Assembly (NCBI RefSeq): GCF_001192835.1 | Contig: NZ_DF968182.1 | Coordinates: 1,050,530 to 1,114,529 of the forward strand | DNA length: 64,000 nt | Reading direction: 5' to 3' | Source of the DNA: Lentimicrobium saccharophilum | Lineage (GTDB): Bacteria > Bacteroidota > Bacteroidia > Bacteroidales > Lentimicrobiaceae | In this document: in pieces, positions 17,407-25,835 of the stretch | Layout of the letters: each line of letters begins with the position of its first letter | Numbering within the stretch: the first letter of the stretch is position 1 | The notes under the pieces: model-generated | The model's input: only the letters and a program-made list of their open reading frames with translations | Told to the model about the DNA's origin: nothing | Databases searched by the model: none | Program-made: the position numbers and the translations under genes

Positions 17407-20400
17407 CTATGTATATGGCTGCTCAGCAATCAGGCTGCCCGAGGTGATATCGGGATTGTCAATAAGAAACTTTAATGTGGAAGCTTCTGAAAGGTCCGGA
17501 TTTGTCATTCCTGAATTTATTATTTCAGGTCCGTAAGGTCTGAAATCCGTCAGACCGAAAGCCACCTTCATATTTTCCGTTTCGTAGAGATATCCGTCTG
17601 CTTGTCTGGTAAGACGGCTTACCAGATCTCCCTTGCGGTGAAGCAGGGTAAGTCTGCCGTTGGCCCATTGCAGCATATAGCCGTTATCGGTCTTGTTAAA
17701 GCTTTCCCGGGAAAGGCAGAACCTGGGCTTATCCCGGAAAGGAGCGCCGGATGAAGGGCAGAAAGTGGTGCAATTGCCGCATTCGTTGCAGAAACCGGCC
17801 AGGTTGAGCACCTGGGTTGACTGTGCTATCTTCAGAATGCCGGTCTGCTCAAAAGAAATCCCGTTTTTGTGATTGATCATTTTCCACTGCGGGATATCAA
17901 CGGCTGGTGTCTGATACGAAATATTTGCCCTGTTGGGACAAACGGTCACGCAGATATTGCACAATTCGTCGCATTGCAGGCAGCGCAATGCTTCTTCGCG
18001 GGCTGTTTCTGCTGTTAGCAATGGCGGAGTGTTTTCCATCGCCGGATCAATGTTTATCCGCCTCGATTTTCTTATGATAAGTTCTGATTTTTCCAGGTGT
18101 TTTGCCGCGGGAGGATTATCAGTGTCAAGGGCGATTCCGGCCGATGCCGCGATCGCTGCGGCCGCCCTTCGTCCGTCGCCTGCGGCTTTTACGATGGTTG
18201 CCGCACCCCTGGCAGCATCCCCGCCGATATATACACGGTCAAGCTGCGTTTCATAATCTGACTCTGGCCTGAGGGAAAGCTCTTCCGGTGTGGCAAAATC
18301 AATATCCGTCTCCTGACCTAAGGCAGGAATCAGGGTGTCGACCGGCAAAGTGATCAGTGGTTCGTCTGTTTTGCAGGGTGCAGCCCTGCCGCCATCCGGA
18401 GGCGTAATCAGCTTCATTTTTGCACACGAAAGGGCGACGATATGACCGTCTTTCAGATGAATCTGCTCAGGTGAGAGCAATTCCAGCAGCCTAATCCCTT
18501 CATTCAGAGCAGCTTTTGTTTCTTCGCGGCTGGCAGGCATCTCAGCCCTGCTGCGCCGGTACACCACGCTGACGGAAGCATCTTCCGCCGCGGTGCGTCT
18601 GGCTGTTCGGGCCACATCCATCGCGGTGTTGCCGCCGCCGATCACCAGGATATTCCGGCCGGTGTCAGATTTCTTTCCGGCCTTAGCCAGCTTCAGAAAC
18701 GTGAGGGGATCCACCACGCCTCCGGCCCCGGCTCCTTCGAGCGGAAGCGTTTTAAAACGTCTGGCCCCGGCGGCGATATAAACATAGTCGAAATCCCTGC
18801 GCAATTGTCCGAACAACTGCCGGTTAACCGGGGAGTTAAAATGAATGATCACCCCGGTTGACCTGATTCTTTCAACATCTTTCATCAACAGTTCAGCCTT
18901 CATGCGGAAAGGCGGGATGGCATCGCGCACCATGCCTCCCGGGTCAGGGTGTGACTCGAAAATTTCAACCCGGAAGCCTGCAAGGCGCATGAAATAAGCA
19001 AACGAGAGCCCGGATGGACCGGCTCCGATTACGGCCGCACTCTTACCGTTTTCCTTTACCAGTGGTACATCAGATGCTTTTCCGTTATGTGCAGCAAATA
19101 ATTTTAATTCCCTGATTTTCAGTGGTTGATCGTAATTTATCCGGGTACATCGCAACTGGCAGGGGTGGTCGCAGGCTGAACCGAGTACATTGGGAAACGG
19201 ATTCTTCCGGTGAATGGCATCGAGCGCTTTGCCGGTTTCCCCTCTTGAAATATGGTGGAGGTATTCCGGAATATCCTGGTTTGTCGGGCATTCATCCACA
19301 CAGGGGGCATGAATGCAGTCGAATAAATCCAGTTTACGTCCTGTCTTTATGCTTTTTTCCGAAAACGGATCACACCGGTAACGCATGTCATCAACAACCG
19401 ATAAAGCATACTTTTCCAGATACATGGCCTGGCGGGCAGTGTCAGCGGTGTTTATGCCGGAGGTCTGCTCAATATACTGCTGCAATCTCCCGTAACCTCC
19501 GGGCTTCAGCAGGTCGGAACATACGGTTACCGGCATCAGGCCGCACTGCAACAGGTCGCTGATGTTGAAACAGTCGGCGCCACCCGAAAAGGAAATGTGA
19601 AGGCCGGGGCCCAAATCGCGACGCAGTTTGGCGGCGACATTCACACTGATGGGGTGCAGCGCCCTGCCGCTCATGTACATCATTTCTTCCTTTGGCGGAA
19701 AGACCTTTCTGTGGTTTATGCACTCAAGGGTGTTGGTGAGCTTTACCCCGAAAGTCAGGTTGTTTTGCCTGGCTGCCATCTCCAGCCTGCGGATGATTCC
19801 CAGGGCGTCTTCATATTTTAAATCATGTTCAAAAGCGGCATCAGGCACCATGGTCTTATAGCCCAGTTGATTGTTCAGAATTTTCCTGAGCTGTTCCTCC
19901 CCGAGCAGGGTGGGATTCAGTTTGATGAAAGTATGAAGTTTCTTCTCCGTTAACAGATAGTGACCGATTTTTTCAATCTCACCGGGCGGGCAGCCATGCA
20001 TGGTGCTCAGGGTGATGTTTGTCGAGATGCGGTCGGGGATGCTGAGGTCGCGCAACTCAGGGTATATCGGCAGAAGGGAACTGATCATCGCTTCCTTTTC
20101 GGGTTGACAGTCCTGCATTTTCGAAAGAAACCATTGCACATTTTCATTCAGTATTCCCTGCAGATTGTAACCCACACTCATGTTGAAGATAAAACCGCCC
20201 GCAGCTCCCGGGTGGCCAAGCCTGTGATGCAGCAGGTGAATCAGTATCCAGGCTTTCAGGTATTCCCCGAATGACTCATGGATACGCAGTTCCTGCGACC
20301 ATTCACAGTTGTACCCTTCGTCCTGCATATCGATGCAGGGTTTCGTAATCTCAAGATCATCCAGCGTTTGTATGGTTTTCAGCTCAATGTAGCTTGCTCC

Positions 20401-20637
20401 GCATAGCCATGCGCTGACAATATTCTGCGCAAGCTGGGTGTGGGGGCCCGCGGCCACGCCGAATGGAGTCCTCAGATGTTGTCCGAAAATCCGGTAATTT
20501 TCAGTGCCGTTTACCTCAGGATTGAAGAACAATGCTTCCGGAATGCTGAATATCTGCCGGTTGCGCCGGTAATCTTCTTCTATCATCTGCCACAGCCTGT
20601 GGATGGAGGCAACTGAGAATCCTGTGGAATGAGCCAT
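17407..20637 (-). CDS. ygfK: YgfK-type flavin and Fe-S oxidoreductase
   Basis: A 1076-residue protein of the YgfK type. Residues about 1-430 resemble a dihydroorotate dehydrogenase-like TIM barrel (TPFGVAAGPHTQ, FSGGADCFN). The middle (about 470-860) is like the small subunit of glutamate synthase: cysteines in CIHAPCVDECP and CDHPCQLRC, an FAD site VIGAGPSGLSFA, an NADPH site VIGGGNTAMDVA and a YIGGDAARG end. The C-terminus has two cysteine clusters, CNICVTVCPN and CNECGNCTTFCP, for [4Fe-4S] centres. In E. coli ygfK lies next to xdhD and ssnA and is needed in the anaerobic purine/uric acid route, probably moving electrons to or from the purine ring. It ends 11 bases from the kinase on the other strand and is divergent from mocA. 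Confidence 0.9.
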   Translation of the reverse strand: MAHSTGFSVASIHRLWQMIEEDYRRNRQIFSIPEALFFNPEVNGTENYRIFGQHLRTPFGVAAGPHTQLAQNIVSAWLCGASYIELKTIQTLDDLEITKPCIDMQDEGYNCEWSQELRIHESFGEYLKAWILIHLLHHRLGHPGAAGGFIFNMSVGYNLQGILNENVQWFLSKMQDCQPEKEAMISSLLPIYPELRDLSIPDRISTNITLSTMHGCPPGEIEKIGHYLLTEKKLHTFIKLNPTLLGEEQLRKILNNQLGYKTMVPDAAFEHDLKYEDALGIIRRLEMAARQNNLTFGVKLTNTLECINHRKVFPPKEEMMYMSGRALHPISVNVAAKLRRDLGPGLHISFSGGADCFNISDLLQCGLMPVTVCSDLLKPGGYGRLQQYIEQTSGINTADTARQAMYLEKYALSVVDDMRYRCDPFSEKSIKTGRKLDLFDCIHAPCVDECPTNQDIPEYLHHISRGETGKALDAIHRKNPFPNVLGSACDHPCQLRCTRINYDQPLKIRELKLFAAHNGKASDVPLVKENGKSAAVIGAGPSGLSFAYFMRLAGFRVEIFESHPDPGGMVRDAIPPFRMKAELLMKDVERIRSTGVIIHFNSPVNRQLFGQLRRDFDYVYIAAGARRFKTLPLEGAGAGGVVDPLTFLKLAKAGKKSDTGRNILVIGGGNTAMDVARTARRTAAEDASVSVVYRRSRAEMPASREETKAALNEGIRLLELLSPEQIHLKDGHIVALSCAKMKLITPPDGGRAAPCKTDEPLITLPVDTLIPALGQETDIDFATPEELSLRPESDYETQLDRVYIGGDAARGAATIVKAAGDGRRAAAAIAASAGIALDTDNPPAAKHLEKSELIIRKSRRINIDPAMENTPPLLTAETAREEALRCLQCDELCNICVTVCPNRANISYQTPAVDIPQWKMINHKNGISFEQTGILKIAQSTQVLNLAGFCNECGNCTTFCPSSGAPFRDKPRFCLSRESFNKTDNGYMLQWANGRLTLLHRKGDLVSRLTRQADGYLYETENMKVAFGLTDFRPYGPEIINSGMTNPDLSEASTLKFLIDNPDITSGSLIAEQPYT

Positions 20638-20683
20638 GTCCTCTGGGTTTTGGTATTTTTCTTCTCCGCTCTTAATTTTTAAT

Positions 20684-20691
20684 TAAGTTTG
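20684..20691 (+). promoter_or_regulatory. Possible -7 box for the mocA-like gene
   Basis: TAAGTTTG fits TAnnTTTG in the gap between ygfK and mocA. No -33 TTG is clear. It supports the ATG at 20785, not the earlier frame start at 20707. Confidence 0.3.
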
Positions 20692-20784
20692 TAAGAGGGA
20701 ACCTGCGTGGGATTTCATAACCCTCGGTTTTACCGTGGTCAGTTCATGCAGGTATGTAAAGATAATGAAAATCATTTCAAATTT

Positions 20785-21420
20785 ATGGTCATTGGTGATC
20801 ACGTTTCCTGTGTGATTCTTGCAGCCGGCAACTCCGGCAGGATGGGATGCCATAAGGCCCTTCTGCAATTCGATGAATCCCGGACTTTTATTCAGCAGCT
20901 TACCGGGGTTTATCACCTGGCCGGGGCAGGGCAGATTATCGTTGTTTGCAGTCCTGCGCTCGCCCTGTTGCTGAACAAAAGTGCAGATTTCTTCGGTTTT
21001 CCGGTGGAACTGGTCATTAACTCAAATCCGGAAGCCGGAAGATTTTATTCGCTGAGGTCAGGGCTTGAGCGGGTAACGAAAGGTAACGGCTGTTTTTTTC
21101 AGAATGTGGATAATCCTTTTACCAGTGTTGAGCTGCTGGTGATGCTACATGAATCATTCAGGGGCGATGGTGCTGTTATCCCCGTATATTGCGGCAGACC
21201 GGGGCATCCGGTTTTGCTTGGCCGGGAAATGATCCGGAAGATACTTGAAGCCCCGGAACCACCTGCCCGCATCGATGATTTTCTGAAAGCCTCAGGACCT
21301 GAATATGTTGCGGTGCCTTACGCCGGCGTTCAGGCAAACATCAATACACCGGAAGAATACAGGAAATCATTCGGAAGGGATTCTCTGAAAGAGAACAGCT
21401 GCATTCATCCCCCCGGATAG
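20785..21420 (+). CDS. mocA: MocA-type molybdopterin nucleotidyltransferase
   Basis: A 211-residue nucleotidyltransferase of the MobA/MocA group. The NTP loop reads VILAAGNSGRMGCHK right after the start, and QNVDNPF holds the metal aspartate. A later GRPGHPVLL is a MocA-type motif. MocA adds CMP to molybdopterin to make the cofactor of xanthine dehydrogenase-family enzymes, so it fits the nearby XdhD. I prefer the ATG at 20785 because the longer frame from 20707 adds 26 residues that match nothing. It is transcribed away from ygfK. Confidence 0.85.
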   Translation: MVIGDHVSCVILAAGNSGRMGCHKALLQFDESRTFIQQLTGVYHLAGAGQIIVVCSPALALLLNKSADFFGFPVELVINSNPEAGRFYSLRSGLERVTKGNGCFFQNVDNPFTSVELLVMLHESFRGDGAVIPVYCGRPGHPVLLGREMIRKILEAPEPPARIDDFLKASGPEYVAVPYAGVQANINTPEEYRKSFGRDSLKENSCIHPPG

Positions 21421-21431
21421 AATGCAGCTGT
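21395..21431. repeat. 12-bp inverted repeat across the mocA stop codon
   Basis: ACAGCTGCATTC (21395-21406) and GAATGCAGCTGT (21420-21431) are perfect complements, with the TAG stop inside the hairpin. It lies between convergent genes and may end transcripts both ways, but there is no good T-run. Confidence 0.45.
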
Positions 21432-21454
21432 AATGCGCGTAGAACAAGGCCTGA

Positions 21455-21877
21455 TCAGTTATAGGCGAGCACAACCGTATAGTTTCCAACAAACCGCCCG
21501 CCCTTTGGTATATCAGGAGTAATGGCTGTCAAAGCAAGTGCCTGTTCCCCGTGGGCATCAGTAGTCATAAACTGGTCTTTGTGAGTAGTGGAAGTTTCGA
21601 GATTGAATGATTCACCATCCCTGTTAGTTACCCTGGCATTCGTAAGCTTAACGCTGCAAAGCATATCCGCTGCCGTTGTCAGGTTCAGTTTTCCGAGTTC
21701 GACCAGTTTGTGATCATTATTAACATTCAGCGAAAAATCAGTCTGTCCCTCAAATCCTGCATCCACAGCATCAACAATCTCTGCGGCCATATGCCCGGTA
21801 ACACTCGCCTGCCCGTAAACAGCAGCATTAATTGCTCCTGTAAGCATAATCAGCAATATCAGATAGTTGGCTTTCAT
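21455..21877 (-). CDS. Secreted DUF4402-like protein
   Basis: A 140-residue protein with a signal peptide (cut near AVYGQ). The mature part is short and beta-rich, with GFEGQTDFSLNVNNDHKLVELGKL near the start and a closing GGRFVGNYTVVLAYN. This pattern resembles the DUF4402 family, secreted fimbria-like or surface beta-sandwich proteins, though the usual 'LxFG' word is weak here. Function unknown. A good promoter lies just upstream. It converges with mocA. Confidence 0.6.
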   Translation of the reverse strand: MKANYLILLIMLTGAINAAVYGQASVTGHMAAEIVDAVDAGFEGQTDFSLNVNNDHKLVELGKLNLTTAADMLCSVKLTNARVTNRDGESFNLETSTTHKDQFMTTDAHGEQALALTAITPDIPKGGRFVGNYTVVLAYN

Positions 21878-21907
21878 GATTTCACGCTACCATAATCTAA
21901 CCAATGG

Positions 21908-21939
21908 CAAATGTACAACTTTTAAATTACGATTGTCAA
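21908..21939 (-). promoter_or_regulatory. Promoter of the DUF4402-like gene
   Basis: On the minus strand TTG (21937-21939) and TACATTTG (21908-21915) are 21 bases apart, as in Bacteroidota promoters, and give a leader of about 24 bases. Confidence 0.55.
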
Positions 21940-22352
21940 GTATTTTTCCAGAAAATTGTTAAAAATTTGATAAATTTTGCATAGATTATTATAAAAAACT
22001 GAATATCAATTATAAAGGTAACGAAGCAAAATTTTATTATGTAAAATAAATTTACATTTTATGTATGAGGGTTATTTCTGGTATGTGAGGCGAAAATTCC
22101 ATTGACGATAAAAGCTGTAAGGGTATTTTTCCTGTAATGCATTTACTTCTGCCTCCCCTTGACACCGGCCGGTGCTTTAAACGGTCGCATGGAAAAGCCG
22201 GTGTATAAAATTTGTGAATCACCAAATCAAAGACCTTACAGGTCATTCAGCCGGATGACTTGTAAGGGTAATTTGTTGTCAGGTTGAAGGGTTATCGTGG
22301 CCGGCTGTTTCCGGAAGTGCGGCCTTCAGGCAACAGGTGCGGTCAGGAAGGG
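21940..22352. other. AT-rich gap upstream of the DUF4402-like gene
   Basis: No gene is visible. The left half is very AT-rich (about 21940-22060). The right half holds the inverted repeat at 22234-22267 behind the NtrC-type gene. Confidence 0.6.
22234..22267 (-). terminator. Inverted repeat behind the NtrC-type gene
   Basis: CCTTACAGGTCAT and ATGACTTGTAAGG pair over 13 bases with one mismatch and an 8-base loop. On the minus strand a TCTTTGATTT follows, so it may be a weak terminator. Confidence 0.4.
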
Positions 22353-23699
22353 CTAATTGTGTTTCAGCCCGTATTTGGCAATCTTGGCATTCAGGGTAGG
22401 GCGGGTAATGTCCAGCACGCGCGAAGCCTCAACTTTGTTCCATTTCAGCTTGTCAAGCACTTTTTTGATGTGTACTTTTTCAATATCCGCGATGGATTTC
22501 AGCTCAAACTGCTCCGGCTCCACAGGGGTATTCCGGTTTAGCAGCACAATATGTTCCTTTTCAAGTACATCGCTGCGGGTCATGATCATAGCCTGCATCA
22601 GGGTGTTCTCCAGTTCACGCACATTGCCCGGCCAGTCGTGGCTGTGAAGCAGATCCAGCACGCCGTTTCCGATTTTCAGGACTTTCTTGTTCAGTTTCCG
22701 GTTCAGTTTCTGCATCAGGTGTTTTACCAGTTCTTCAATATCGTCTTTCCGGTTTTTCAGGGGAGGCATGGCAATGGTGAAAACTTTGAGCCTGTAATAA
22801 AGTTCTTCGCGGAATTTTCCGTTTTTGACCATGGCTTCCAGGTCCTTGTTGGTGGCGGCGATGATTCTTGCTTTCAGCGGAATGGGCGCATCTCCGCCCG
22901 GCTTTTCAAACTCCAGCTCCTGAATAACCCGCAACAGCCTTGTTTGCATGGTATCGCTGAGTTCGGAAATATCGTCAAGGAAAATTGTTCCCTCGCCGGC
23001 CTGCTCAAATTTTCCTTTTTTATCAGAAACTGCGGTAGGAAAGGCTCCCATATTGTAGCCGAACAATTCATTTTCAAGTATATCTTCATGAAGGGCCGAG
23101 CAGTTTACCACAACCAGCGGATGGTCGCGGGTGATGCCACTGTAATGAATCAGCCTGGCGATCAGTTCTTTGCCCGTGCCTGTTTCGCCTGTGATCAAAA
23201 CATTGACCTTGTTGAGCGATACCCTTCCGACGTTTTTGAAGATTTCACGCATCACCGGCGTTTTACCCACCAGCAGGTTATCTTCGATGGCTTTTCTTAT
23301 CTCAGGCGAAATGGTTTCGGTCAGGGTCTGGCTCTGGTACGAAATTTCAAGCCCGTTCCGGATGACCTCCAGCAATTCCTGCATCTGAAGCGGTTTCTCA
23401 ATGAAGTCGTATGCCCCTACCTGAATCGATTTGATGGTCAGGGCGACGTCGCCGTGCGCGGTAAGCAGGATCACCGGCAATCCGGGCTGTATCCGCTGGA
23501 TTTCGGTGATCACATCCAATCCCGACATCCCCGGCATCTGGAAGTCCGTTACCACCAGGTCAGGCTTTTCCTGTATTACTTTCTGAAGTCCCGATTCCCC
23601 GTCAACAGCGGTAATAACTTCATAACCAGCCTTGGTCAGGCTGTTGCTCATCAATGTTCTGATGATGGAATCGTCATCAATGGCTAATACTTTACTCAT
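22353..23699 (-). CDS. NtrC-type response regulator with altered sigma-54 loop
   Basis: A 448-residue regulator. Receiver domain 1-120 (AIDDDS, phospho-Asp52 in VVTDFQMPG, FIEKPLQ). AAA+ domain about 145-375 with Walker A GETGTGKE (171-178) and Walker B GTIFLDDI (237-244). A Fis-type helix-turn-helix ends the protein (VEASRVLDITRPTLNAKIAKYGL). The loop that contacts sigma-54, normally GAFTGA, reads GAFPTA (218-223; bases 23031-23048). Known activators with a broken GAFTGA usually cannot open sigma-54 promoters, so this one may act otherwise. The flanking residues are normal, so a sequencing slip is unlikely. No partner kinase is next to it. Confidence 0.9.
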   Translation of the reverse strand: MSKVLAIDDDSIIRTLMSNSLTKAGYEVITAVDGESGLQKVIQEKPDLVVTDFQMPGMSGLDVITEIQRIQPGLPVILLTAHGDVALTIKSIQVGAYDFIEKPLQMQELLEVIRNGLEISYQSQTLTETISPEIRKAIEDNLLVGKTPVMREIFKNVGRVSLNKVNVLITGETGTGKELIARLIHYSGITRDHPLVVVNCSALHEDILENELFGYNMGAFPTAVSDKKGKFEQAGEGTIFLDDISELSDTMQTRLLRVIQELEFEKPGGDAPIPLKARIIAATNKDLEAMVKNGKFREELYYRLKVFTIAMPPLKNRKDDIEELVKHLMQKLNRKLNKKVLKIGNGVLDLLHSHDWPGNVRELENTLMQAMIMTRSDVLEKEHIVLLNRNTPVEPEQFELKSIADIEKVHIKKVLDKLKWNKVEASRVLDITRPTLNAKIAKYGLKHN

Positions 23700-24150
23700 C
23701 GTGGCTCAGATTGATTCAACCTTTCTTGTATCTGTAAATCACGGCATACCCGCCAGGTAATTGTAAGGACAGGTATCAGCAATGTAAAAGAATTATACAG
23801 CGATAAATTTACTACTATTATTTTACGAAAAGCAAATTCCATTGAATATTTACATCATTTTATGTGTTACTATTTTATATATAACTAAATGACAATACAT
23901 TACGAATGATTTTGTTCTATGATCCGGAGAATACCTCATTTCAATGTCATCAACCGGGAGACTGGGCAAACCCGGATTAATCAACAGGAAGCCCGGAAGA
24001 GCTGAAGTATTGATACTATAAGGGTAATTCCGATTTAATTTTTGATCAGCGCAATGCTGATTGAGATGATTACAAACACTTAATCCGGGTTAAACAGGGT
24101 TTATCTGCAGATTTGCTTTGCAATGGCTGCCATAAAGAATTTTCCATAAC
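23700..24150. other. Non-coding gap upstream of the NtrC-type gene
   Basis: No gene is visible. It is AT-rich around 23810-23910 and includes the minus-strand repeat copy at 24010-24098. Confidence 0.6.
24010..24098 (-). repeat. Dispersed stem-loop repeat, copy 1 (minus strand)
   Basis: Read on the minus strand it begins AACCCGGATTAAG, then TGTTTGTAATCA, and later AAATCGGAATTAC. The same words in the same order occur at 43771 and 45106. The copy here has lost the palindrome at its start. Confidence 0.6.
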
Positions 24151-24196
24151 AAAATATCCGGTACAACAGCCTGAGTTGCTGCTGTACCGGATATTT
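24151..24196 (-). terminator. Terminator of the citrate lyase operon
   Basis: AAATATCCGGTACA (24152-24165) pairs with TGTACCGGATATTT (24183-24196), a 14-bp stem; on the minus strand it is followed by TTTTG. It lies 42 bases behind the citF stop. Confidence 0.75.
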
Positions 24197-24237
24197 GAGG
24201 GCCGGGGGCTGAAACACCTTAGCCGGCCGTCAGCGTG

Positions 24238-25800
24238 TTATTTAACCACCTTACGCACTGCGTCGATCACCGTTCCATCCACCCATTTGATGGCGGCGAT
24301 AAATTCATCGCTCAGTACGGGCAGGGCGGGTTTGCCGCAGATACGCTCGGCTTCGTCTTTCAGTTGATGGATGGTTTTTACCGGCAGGGAAGAACCTTTC
24401 AGTCTGTCGATCAGGTCGGTGCGCAACGGGTTGATGGCAATGCCCCTTTCGGTGACGATGACATCGATGAGTTCGCCGGGGCCGCAGATGGTGGTGACTT
24501 CGTCGCGGATCACCGGCATGCGGTCGCGGAAGAGGGGAATGGGCAGAATCACGCACTTCGAGAAGAGGCAATTCATCCATCCGCCGATTCCGTGAAGCAG
24601 GTAACCGTCGGAATGGGTCACCACATTGGCGTTGAAATTGATATCCACTTCGGTGGCGCCCAGGATTACCACATCCACCATGGAAGCGAAATTGCCTTTG
24701 CCATGATAATTATAGCTGGTAAATGGACTGGTATTCAGATGGTTATTATTTTCGCGCATGGAACGTACCCCTTCAAGGTCAAAGGTTTGACCGTCGAGAA
24801 TGTAATCCACCAGTCCTTCTTCGAGCATGCTGACGAGGTACTTGTTGCTGCCACCGCGGGCAAAGCGGGCTTTCATGCCGCGTTTGCGGAGCATTTCGGC
24901 AAAGTAGATACCGATGGAGAGGGCGGTTCCGCCGGCGCCGGCCTGGAAAGAGAAGCCATCGCGCACAATGCCGGCTTCGTCGCAGAACTGCGCGGTCATT
25001 TCGGCCAGCAGCAGACGGTCGGGGCTTTTGGTAATCTCGGTGGTGCCGCTGATGATCTTCTCCGGGATACCGATCTGGTCCATTACCACGACGTAATCCA
25101 CATAATTCCCGTGAATCTGCCAGGGTACGCAGGGGAATGGCACGAGGTTGTCGGTAACCACAATCACCTTGTCGGCATATTGTGAGTCGGCCAGGGCGAA
25201 GCCAAGCAATCCGCAGGCTGCAGGGCCGCGGTCGCCGGTGGCATTGCCGAAGGGGTCGGCCGTGGGGGCGGCGATCACGGCGATGTCCACATGCAGGTCG
25301 CCGTCCTGAATTGCCTGGTAGCGGCCGCCGTGGGAGCGGAGGATACCCATGCCCTGCATACCCCCTTCGGAGGTGTGCCGGCCAAGGGCGCCGTTCATGC
25401 TGCCTTCGATGTGGTGGATGGTGCCATCTTCAAGGTATTTGATCAGAGGGCTGTGGCATTCGAACGATGCGGAAGGCGCCCAGGTAAGCCCTTTTGCACC
25501 CAGTTCGGCGGCAGTATCGAAGATCTGATTGGCCACCAGGTCGCCGTTGCGGAAGTGGTGGTGGGTTGAGATGGTCATGCCGTCTTTCAGGCCGCAACGG
25601 ATCAGTGCATCCCTCAGCGAAGCAACTACTTTGTTGCCATCGGCCGGATAATCGGCGCAACTGCTGATGGGTGGAGCATACTTGCGGCCCGTGGGTTTGT
25701 ATTTTCCAACGCCCATAAACGGGATAGCTTCCTTTCCGTTGATGATCTGGGGAACTGTGCGGCCAACGGCATTCGTGGTCAGTTTATCGTATTTTGACAT
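24238..25800 (-). CDS. citF: Citrate lyase alpha subunit
   Basis: A 520-residue citrate:acyl-carrier CoA-transferase-like subunit. It has the family start NAVGRTVPQIINGKEAIPF, then KDGMTISTHHHFRNGDLV and SFQAGAGGTALSIGIYF, which carry the known CitF pattern. In citrate lyase CitF moves the acyl group between citrate and acetate on the carrier protein, and CitE then cleaves citryl to oxaloacetate. It is the second gene of a two-gene unit, 35 bases after the CitD-CitE fusion. No CitC, CitX, CitG or citrate carrier gene is in the window, so the prosthetic group must be made and attached by genes elsewhere. Confidence 0.95.
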   Translation of the reverse strand: MSKYDKLTTNAVGRTVPQIINGKEAIPFMGVGKYKPTGRKYAPPISSCADYPADGNKVVASLRDALIRCGLKDGMTISTHHHFRNGDLVANQIFDTAAELGAKGLTWAPSASFECHSPLIKYLEDGTIHHIEGSMNGALGRHTSEGGMQGMGILRSHGGRYQAIQDGDLHVDIAVIAAPTADPFGNATGDRGPAACGLLGFALADSQYADKVIVVTDNLVPFPCVPWQIHGNYVDYVVVMDQIGIPEKIISGTTEITKSPDRLLLAEMTAQFCDEAGIVRDGFSFQAGAGGTALSIGIYFAEMLRKRGMKARFARGGSNKYLVSMLEEGLVDYILDGQTFDLEGVRSMRENNNHLNTSPFTSYNYHGKGNFASMVDVVILGATEVDINFNANVVTHSDGYLLHGIGGWMNCLFSKCVILPIPLFRDRMPVIRDEVTTICGPGELIDVIVTERGIAINPLRTDLIDRLKGSSLPVKTIHQLKDEAERICGKPALPVLSDEFIAAIKWVDGTVIDAVRKVVK

Positions 25801-25835
25801 GTCTTTTCTTTTTTAATCGGTCATTCTCATGGATT

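Noticed and set aside
22551..23687. A 378-residue frame opposite the NtrC-type gene
   Set aside because: It is the antisense shadow of a gene with all family motifs; its own translation is phenylalanine- and histidine-rich with no domain.
24235..25185. A 316-residue frame opposite citF
   Set aside because: Antisense shadow of citF; no domain, no start signal.
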